From Alkalilacustris brevis (lineage in GTDB: Bacteria; Pseudomonadota; Alphaproteobacteria; Rhodobacterales; Rhodobacteraceae): a stretch of DNA of 38,984 nucleotides. The position numbers and the translations under genes are program-made. This document shows positions 16,566-21,933 of this stretch, piece after piece (within the stretch, counting starts at the first letter, position 1; each line of letters begins with the position of its first letter). Location: assembly GCF_003350345.1 (NCBI RefSeq), contig NZ_QNVJ01000069.1, positions 1 to 38,984 of the forward strand, in the 5' to 3' direction. The notes below the pieces were generated by a model, which was given only the letters and a program-made list of their open reading frames with translations, was not told where the DNA came from and did not search any database.

Positions 16566-16593
16566 AGCATAAATGTATACATGAGCCTGTCAA
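16566..16593 (-). promoter_or_regulatory. predicted promoter of the gntR-ligM-TRAP-metE cluster with operator in the spacer
   Basis: On the leftward strand TTGACA (plus 16588-16593) is a perfect -35 box and TATGCT (plus 16566-16571) a four-of-six -10 box, 16 bases apart. The 10-bp palindrome ATGTATACAT (16573-16582) fills most of the spacer. A regulator bound there would block RNA polymerase, a classic repression layout. Transcription would start near 16559 and leave a leader of about 270 bases before gntR. Confidence 0.65.
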
Positions 16594-16642
16594 ACGGATT
16601 CCACGCGCCCACCCGGTGCAACCCTGCGGCCGGCGCTCCACA

Positions 16643-16679
16643 GCCCCTTCACTGTGAAAAAAATATCCCCGCCGGAGGC
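16643..16679 (-). repeat. dispersed 37-bp repeat, copy B (inverted)
   Basis: Read on the minus strand this matches copy A (9590-9626) at 36 of 37 positions; the only change is T for C after the T-run. It lies about 50 bases beyond the stop of the leftward M48 protease gene. Together the copies bracket the cluster 9786-16290. Confidence 0.8.
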
Positions 16680-16731
16680 TCCCGCCCGCGGCCAGGGGCG
16701 CGCAGGCCCGGGGCATTGCGGGGCCGCGTAC

Positions 16732-17427
16732 TCAGCTTTCGGGTAGATCTCCGCCCCAGCGGGCTTCATTGGTTTCGATGGCGCGGATGCGCTCATCCGT
16801 GCGGGGGTGGCTGGCCAGCCAGACGGGCGGTCCGCCGCGTGCGCCGGTCAGTTGCTCCAGCTTGTGAAACAGCGATTTCTGCGGCGCGGTGCCGATGCCG
16901 GCCTTGATCAGCAGCGCCGAGGCATAGGCATCGGCCTCGTATTCATCGTTGCGGCTCAGCCGGGCGGCCAGCAGCGAGGTGATGAAACTGGCGATCCACA
17001 TGCCCACCACCGGCAGGAAACGGTTGAGGATGGCCGCAAGCGCCATGCGCATGGCGTTCTGCCCCGAGAAATCGATCATCCGCCGCCGCGCGTGGCCCAG
17101 CGCGACATGGCCCAGCTCGTGGGCGATCACGCTGGCGAGTTCCTCGGCGCTGACCTCGCCGCTGCGATAGCGGTCGAGAAAGCCGCGGGTCAGGAAGATC
17201 CGCCCGTCCGGGGCGGCCAGCCCGTTCACCGGCTCGATCTCGTAGACATGCACGGGGATGCGCTCCACCCCGAGCGCGCGCGCCATGCGGCCGGTGATTT
17301 GCCGCAGCTTCGGATCGGCCAGCTCGGTCGAGCGCGCATCAAGTTCGCGCGCGGTCCGCCAGACGGAAAAGCGATAGACCGCGTAGCTGTAGGCCAGAAG
17401 CAGCAGGATGGGAAGGAATCTGAGCAT
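16732..17427 (-). CDS. M48-family (HtpX-like) membrane zinc metalloprotease
   Basis: The 231-residue protein starts with a membrane helix (residues 3-18) and carries the zinc-protease motif HELGH at 103-107. The downstream acidic ligand lies in the NDEYEADAYA segment (160-169). A second hydrophobic stretch lies at about 140-156. These features fit the HtpX/M48 group, which degrades damaged membrane proteins, though the protein is shorter than HtpX (about 290). It lacks HtpX's second N-terminal helix, so a separate M48 subgroup is likely. It is the last gene of a leftward group with a 54-residue membrane protein and a DUF2927 lipoprotein. No clear ribosome site precedes its ATG. Confidence 0.85.
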   Translation of the reverse strand: MLRFLPILLLLAYSYAVYRFSVWRTARELDARSTELADPKLRQITGRMARALGVERIPVHVYEIEPVNGLAAPDGRIFLTRGFLDRYRSGEVSAEELASVIAHELGHVALGHARRRMIDFSGQNAMRMALAAILNRFLPVVGMWIASFITSLLAARLSRNDEYEADAYASALLIKAGIGTAPQKSLFHKLEQLTGARGGPPVWLASHPRTDERIRAIETNEARWGGDLPES

Positions 17428-17508
17428 GGCCGGAATATGGGCGGGAAGGCCGCGCCGGGCAATGGCCGATCACACGGTTATGGGCGCGATGGGCGCAGCG
17501 CGCCGGTT

Positions 17509-17673
17509 TTACAGCAGCCGTTCCATCGCGATGGTGGCCGCGAGGCCCAGAAGCCCGAAGATGATGCCGTAAACAGCGGCATATTGTGCCATGTCCATGC
17601 GGTTGCCCCCGCGCCGTTTCGCATGGATCGCGCCCCAGAGCGCGCCGCCGATCAGCCCGGCCATAACGATCAT
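17509..17673 (-). CDS. small two-helix membrane protein (54 residues)
   Basis: An ATG at 17673 opens a 54-codon frame ending TAA. The product has a short hydrophobic start (MIVMAGLIGGALWGAI), a basic middle (HAKRRGGNR) and a second helix (YGIIFGLLGLAATIAM). This two-helix pattern, the codon usage and the 5-base gap after the DUF2927 gene support a real gene. I do not recognise a family. It is probably co-expressed with the flanking envelope genes and sits in the inner membrane. Confidence 0.65.
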   Translation of the reverse strand: MIVMAGLIGGALWGAIHAKRRGGNRMDMAQYAAVYGIIFGLLGLAATIAMERLL

Positions 17674-17678
17674 CTGCC

Positions 17679-19070
17679 TCAGCCTCCTGCTGCCGCTGCG
17701 CGCGGCGCTTCGGGGGCGAGCGCGGCAATCTCGGCAAGCCGCGCGCGCACCCGTTCATCCGGGCCGAAGCCATAGCGTGCCCAGCCCAGACTGTCGAGCC
17801 GCACCACCCGTGCCTCGTCGGGGCGGCCCAGCCGGTCCAGCGCCTCGGCCTGCACCATCTGCAACGAGGCCAGCAATGCCGCGTTCTCGCTGGCGCGGGC
17901 CGCGGGCTGAGCGCGGCGCACCAGGCGCAGCACGTCGTCATGGCGGCCCATGGAAAGGGCAAAGGCCGCCATTTGCATGTCGACATGGGCGGCGTGGACC
18001 TCGCCGCCGGGCAGGCGGGCATAGATCAACCCGGCCTCGGCGAAGGCCGCCAGCGCCAGGTCGCCTTCGCTGCTGCGCGTCAGGCGCCCCAGCAAATAAA
18101 GCGAAAAGGCCAGCCGCGCGTCGCGCCAGCCTTCCGCGCGGGCGATGGAAAGCGCACGGTCGGCGGCCTGGCGCCGGGCGGAGCGGCTGATGCCAGGGGC
18201 GAGTGCGGCCTCCGTCGCCTCGATCCAGGCGCGCGGGCTTCGCGGGGGCAGGGGGCGCGGCGCGATCCGCTCGCCCGCCGGGTTCAGCCGGGCCAGAATC
18301 GCGGGCAGGCGCGCGGCAACCTCTTGGCGGGTCATGCCGCTGCGCAGTTCCGGCGCGTTATAGGCGCGCAGGATCAGCATGTCGAAGCCGGTCAGCACGG
18401 TCTGGAAATTGTCGTCGTTGAACACCGATTCATGCAGGCGGAACAGATCATTCAGGGGGCCCATGGCCTGGGCCACCTCTTCCTGCAGGCAATCGCGCAT
18501 CTCCTGGCGCGGCACGTCATGGGGCAGGAAGACGGCGACCTGTTCGCGTTGCTCCAGCGTGGTCCAGTCCAGTCGCTCGCTGCGGCGGTGGCGGCGGAAT
18601 TCCTCCCAGCTTGAAACCCGCGGCACGACAAAGCAGGCAGCCTGGGGCACCGTCGCCTGCATCTCCGCGCGCGAACGGAATTCGACGGTGATGCCGGCGC
18701 GCTCGTCCGCGCGGGCGGGCAGGACCTCAAGCCCCGCCTCGCGGCGCAGCCTGCCCAGAAGCCGCGCGAGTTCCTCGGTCGCACCCTCGGGCACCTGGCC
18801 GGTCATGCGCAGGGTGATCGGCCCCTCGAACCGCGACAGGCGTGGTATCTCGCGCCCGCTTTCCAGCCAGAAGGCCAGTTCGATGAAATCATGCGCGATC
18901 TCGGCGTTCGAGCGCTGCGGCGGGCGCAGCGCGGGCGCCTCGAAACGGCTCATCGGTGGCAATGCCGCGGCCGCGGGCGCCAACCGCTGCGGCAGATCCG
19001 CCGGGGCGGGCGGCATGGCGCAGGCAGCCAATGCGATCAATCCGATCAGGAGGGCAGGCGCTCGGATCAT
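17679..19070 (-). CDS. DUF2927-family lipoprotein
   Basis: The 463-residue protein begins with a lipoprotein signal (LIALAACAMP, lipid-modified Cys at 17). It then shows the DUF2927 pattern: SNAEIAHDFIELAFWLESGREIPRLSRFEGPI around residues 54-85, a Cys-containing FVVPRVSSWEEF segment, and a second part with LQEEVAQAMGPLNDL and SVFNDDNF. The C-terminal third resembles tetratricopeptide helices. The function of the family is unknown; it is common in Rhodobacteraceae. It follows the GNAT gene by three bases and precedes the small membrane protein by five, so all are one leftward operon. Confidence 0.78.
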   Translation of the reverse strand: MIRAPALLIGLIALAACAMPPAPADLPQRLAPAAAALPPMSRFEAPALRPPQRSNAEIAHDFIELAFWLESGREIPRLSRFEGPITLRMTGQVPEGATEELARLLGRLRREAGLEVLPARADERAGITVEFRSRAEMQATVPQAACFVVPRVSSWEEFRRHRRSERLDWTTLEQREQVAVFLPHDVPRQEMRDCLQEEVAQAMGPLNDLFRLHESVFNDDNFQTVLTGFDMLILRAYNAPELRSGMTRQEVAARLPAILARLNPAGERIAPRPLPPRSPRAWIEATEAALAPGISRSARRQAADRALSIARAEGWRDARLAFSLYLLGRLTRSSEGDLALAAFAEAGLIYARLPGGEVHAAHVDMQMAAFALSMGRHDDVLRLVRRAQPAARASENAALLASLQMVQAEALDRLGRPDEARVVRLDSLGWARYGFGPDERVRARLAEIAALAPEAPRAAAAGG

Positions 19071-19073
19071 CGT

Positions 19074-19535
19074 TCAGGGTCTTGTATACTTGATGAACGG
19101 TGTACAGATGCCCACCCGGTCATAAAGCCGCCGCGCGCGGTGGTTGAACTCCTGCGTCGTCCAGTAAACCGAGGGCCGCCCGGCGGCATCGGCGGCGTCA
19201 TAGACGGCCTCGATCAGGGCGCCGGCGATGCCCTGGCCCCTTGCGCCGGGCGTCACGAAAAGATCCTGCAGGTAGCAAACGCCCTCGGGTTTCCAGAAAT
19301 GGGCGTGAAACAGGTAATGCACCAGCCCCACCGGCCGGCCATCGCGACAGGCGAGAAACCCGCCCAGGTCCGGCTCTGCCGCGCTGCAAAGCCGGTTGAA
19401 GGTGTCGCGGTAGACCGATTCGGGCACCGTGGTGTCGTAAAATGCCAGGTAATCGGTCCAGAGTTCACGCCAGGCGCCCTCATCAGCTAGGACGAGGGGG
19501 CGGATTTCCGTCGAAGGGGAGGTGCTGGGTGTCAT
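19074..19535 (-). CDS. GNAT-family N-acetyltransferase
   Basis: The 153-residue protein has the GNAT acetyl-CoA motif VTPGARGQGIAGALIEAVYD and the following YWTTQEFNHRARRLYDRVG helix, where the Asn and Tyr are typical. ATG 19535 is chosen because AGGA lies eight bases upstream and the family starts near EIRPLVLADE; a start at 19598 would add 21 residues of no likeness. The substrate cannot be told; small-molecule amines are as likely as proteins. It is first in the leftward group ending with the M48 protease. Confidence 0.88.
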   Translation of the reverse strand: MTPSTSPSTEIRPLVLADEGAWRELWTDYLAFYDTTVPESVYRDTFNRLCSAAEPDLGGFLACRDGRPVGLVHYLFHAHFWKPEGVCYLQDLFVTPGARGQGIAGALIEAVYDAADAAGRPSVYWTTQEFNHRARRLYDRVGICTPFIKYTRP

Positions 19536-19917
19536 GAAGCCAATCCTAGCAGCGGCGCCGGCAAAGTCAGCCCCCGAGTTTCTGTCGCAAGGTATCATGG
19601 CAGTGATCCGCCGCGCCCGGTCATGCCGCGCTTTCCGCCCCTTCGTGGATATTTCTGGGTGCAGATATGCGCCGGGCCGTGGGCGGCTTTAGAAGTCAAT
19701 TCATTGACTCTGAGGGGTAATCCCCTTGCTGGTGAACACATGCGGAAAAGGTGCCGTTCCCGGCCAAAGCCTAGTGACAATACCCGACCCTTGGGATAGA
19801 GGAACGGCGCAAGGAGGCCGGATGACGACCAGAGCAGGCGCAACCGAAAGCAGGACCGGGCTGGAGATGCCCGAGGCGCGCGTGCCGGTCGATGCCGGCA
19901 AGCAAAGGGGATCGCAG
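19536..19917. other. 382-bp divergent region between the GNAT gene and dksA, with two palindromes
   Basis: No gene is supported. Two perfect inverted repeats stand close together: AGTCAAT/ATTGACT (19694-19700 and 19703-19709) and AGGGG/CCCCT (19713-19717 and 19722-19726). The first contains TTGACT, a possible -35. Further on, GTGACA (19774-19779) and TAGAGG (19797-19802) are 17 bases apart, a weak promoter for dksA. A frame open from 19726 into dksA exists, but its first 64 residues look unlike any DksA. A GTGGATATTTCTGGG tract at about 19643 resembles the core of the dispersed repeats. Confidence 0.4.
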
Positions 19918-20340
19918 ATGAAGCCAGAGGTCTTTCTTCCCGAGGATTACCGCCCGGCGGAGGATGAGCCGTTCATGAACAGCAGGCAGCTGGAGTATTT
20001 CCGGCGCAAGCTGGTCAACTGGAAGGCCGCGATCCTGGATGGCAGCCGCGAAACGCTGGAGGGCCTTCAGGAAAGCAGCCGCAACATGCCCGATGTCGCC
20101 GACCGCGCAAGCGAAGAGACCGATCGCGCGCTGGAATTGCGCACCCGCGACCGTCAGCGCAAGCTGGTTTCAAAGATCGACGCCGCGCTGCGCCGGATCG
20201 AGACAGGCGAATACGGCTATTGCGAGGTGACGGGCGAGCCGATCTCGCTCAAGCGGCTCGACGCGCGGCCGATCGCCACCATGACGCTTGAGGCGCAGGA
20301 GCGTCACGAGCGCCGCGAAAAGGTGCATCGCGACGACTGA
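19918..20340 (+). CDS. dksA: DksA-type RNA polymerase-binding regulator with a degenerate zinc finger
   Basis: DksA binds in the secondary channel of RNA polymerase and, with ppGpp, adjusts rRNA and amino-acid promoters. The 140-residue protein starts MKPEVFLPEDYRPAEDEPFM; AAAGGGG lies 7 bases upstream. The coiled-coil tip keeps the functional DxxDxA (D59, D62, A64). Of the four zinc cysteines of E. coli DksA only C102 remains; the other positions are T105, T123 and A126. It is thus a zinc-free type like DksA2 of Pseudomonas aeruginosa and, I believe, the Rhodobacter sphaeroides protein. It would not sense zinc or thiol oxidation through a four-Cys finger. It is monocistronic with a strong terminator. 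Confidence 0.93.
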   Translation: MKPEVFLPEDYRPAEDEPFMNSRQLEYFRRKLVNWKAAILDGSRETLEGLQESSRNMPDVADRASEETDRALELRTRDRQRKLVSKIDAALRRIETGEYGYCEVTGEPISLKRLDARPIATMTLEAQERHERREKVHRDD

Positions 20341-20395
20341 CCGCAAGACCGGCGCGGGTAAGGCACCCGGCGTCGGCAGGGTTGCAGTACGCTCG

Positions 20396-20428
20396 GCACC
20401 GGCGCATCCTGCGCCCGGTGCTTTTTTT
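20396..20428 (+). terminator. Rho-independent terminator of dksA
   Basis: GCACCGGCGCA (20396-20406) pairs with TGCGCCCGGTGC (20410-20421) with one bulged C and a 3-nt loop, followed by seven T. This is the strongest terminator in the window. Confidence 0.92.
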
Positions 20429-20460
20429 GTGCCGGTTTCGGTGGTTCGCGGGAGGCGCTG

Positions 20461-21657
20461 ATGGATCTGGGCCGCATGTTTTCTGACCAGCCCGTTGCGG
20501 TGCTGGGCGGCGGGGTGGCCGGGCTGGCCGTGGCCACCGCGCTGGCCCGGCGCGGCGCCGCGGTGCAATTGTTCGAGCAGGCGTCGGAAATCACGGAGGT
20601 CGGCGCCGGTTTGCAGATCAGCCCCAACGGGGTTGCCGTGCTCGACGCGCTGGGGCTGGGCCCGGATCTGGCCGCGGCCGGGACGCGCGCCGAGGCGGTG
20701 CAATTGCGCGACGGGCGCTCGGGGGCGGGGGTGCTGCGGCTCGACCTGCTGCATGCGGGGCATCCGCGCGGGTATTACTTCCTGCACCGGGCCGATCTGA
20801 TCGGGGTGCTGGAACGGGCCGCGCGCGATGCGGGGGTCGAGATGCGGCTGGGCCGGCGCTGCACTGATTTCGATCATCACGCCGATGGCGTGACGCTGCA
20901 TTTCGAGGGCGGTCGGACCGTGGAAACGCCGCTGGCCATCGGCGCGGATGGGTTGCATTCGCGGCTACGCCGCGCGCTCAACCCCTCGGCCGAGCCGTTC
21001 TTTACCGGGCAGGTGGCCTGGCGCGCGGTCATTCCCGCCGAGGCGGGCGCGCCGCCGGTGGCCGAGGTCTTCATGGGGCCGGGGCGGCATCTGGTCAGCT
21101 ATCCGCTGCGCGGCGGACGGCAGCGCAACATCGTCGCGGTGGAAGAGCGCAGCGCCTGGGCCGATGAAGGCTGGAACCAGCGCGACAATCCCCTTGTGAT
21201 GCGCCATGCCTTCGCCGGGTTCGGCGGGCCGGTGCAGGACTGGCTCGCCCAGGCCGATGAGGTCTGGCTGTGGGGGCTGTTCCGCCACCCGGTGGCCGAT
21301 CGCTGGCACGGGGCGCATTGCGCGATTCTGGGCGATGCCGCGCACCCCACGCTGCCGTTCCTGGCGCAGGGGGCGAACATGGCGCTGGAAGATGCCTGGG
21401 TGCTGGCCGCGGCCCTTGCCGAGGCGCCCGACATGGACAGCGCGCTGGCGGCGTATCAGGCGCTGCGCGCCCCGCGCACCAGGCGGATCGTGGCCGCGGC
21501 CAACCGTAACGCGCGGGCCTATCATCTGAGCGGGCTGCCGCGGCTGCTGGCCCATGCGGCCTTGCGGTTGGGCGGGCGGCTTGCGCCCCGCGCGCCCCTG
21601 CGCCGGTTCAATTGGCTTTACACCCATGACGTGACTGCCGCGCCGACAACCCGGTGA
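20461..21657 (+). CDS. FAD-dependent aromatic-ring monooxygenase (salicylate hydroxylase-like)
   Basis: The 398-residue protein belongs to the group A flavoprotein hydroxylases, which use NAD(P)H and oxygen to hydroxylate aromatic acids. It has the N-terminal FAD site VLGGGVAGLAVATALARRG (14-32), then EVGAGLQISPNGVAVLDALGLG, which is typical of the salicylate/3-hydroxybenzoate hydroxylase branch. The second FAD motif ILGDAAHPTLPFLAQGANMALEDA lies at about 290-313. GGGAGG precedes the ATG. The substrate is not determined. It is transcribed alone between the dksA terminator and a 276-bp gap. It might act downstream of the LigM-like demethylase on a phenol, but they are 5 kb apart and not co-transcribed. 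Confidence 0.88.
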   Translation: MDLGRMFSDQPVAVLGGGVAGLAVATALARRGAAVQLFEQASEITEVGAGLQISPNGVAVLDALGLGPDLAAAGTRAEAVQLRDGRSGAGVLRLDLLHAGHPRGYYFLHRADLIGVLERAARDAGVEMRLGRRCTDFDHHADGVTLHFEGGRTVETPLAIGADGLHSRLRRALNPSAEPFFTGQVAWRAVIPAEAGAPPVAEVFMGPGRHLVSYPLRGGRQRNIVAVEERSAWADEGWNQRDNPLVMRHAFAGFGGPVQDWLAQADEVWLWGLFRHPVADRWHGAHCAILGDAAHPTLPFLAQGANMALEDAWVLAAALAEAPDMDSALAAYQALRAPRTRRIVAAANRNARAYHLSGLPRLLAHAALRLGGRLAPRAPLRRFNWLYTHDVTAAPTTR

Positions 21658-21933
21658 ATCGCAGGGTGACGTTGCGAGACAACCCAAGAGTGAACGTCCA
21701 GAAAGCGCACAATCACGGAAGCGTGTGGTGTGCGTGAAATGATTGATTTAATGTAAATATTATGCAGCGTCATTGTAGGAGGGCGTTTCGTTCGGACCTG
21801 GGGCATGTGATCCTGATCGGGCGGAGGCGTACAAGATATTTGACGCTTGGTGATTTCTGACTGGCGTTGAAAATAAACCTTTGAGGCGTTTCAGACAGCC
21901 GCGACCTCTCGGGCACAGCGCGAGGTGGGACAT

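Larger units (their letters stand above)
16291..16731. other. 441-bp control region between gntR and the M48 protease gene
   Basis: No supported gene lies here. The gap holds, from right to left, the end of the M48 gene's downstream region, repeat copy B, the predicted leftward promoter with an operator in its spacer, a leader of about 270 bases, and a second operator 48 bases ahead of gntR. A small leftward frame at 16290-16538 overlaps the leader and has no recognisable product. Confidence 0.5.

Noticed and set aside
9590-16679. Composite transposon carrying the demethylation cluster
   Set aside because: There are inverted repeats but no transposase, no terminal target duplication was seen, and the repeats resemble gene-end elements.
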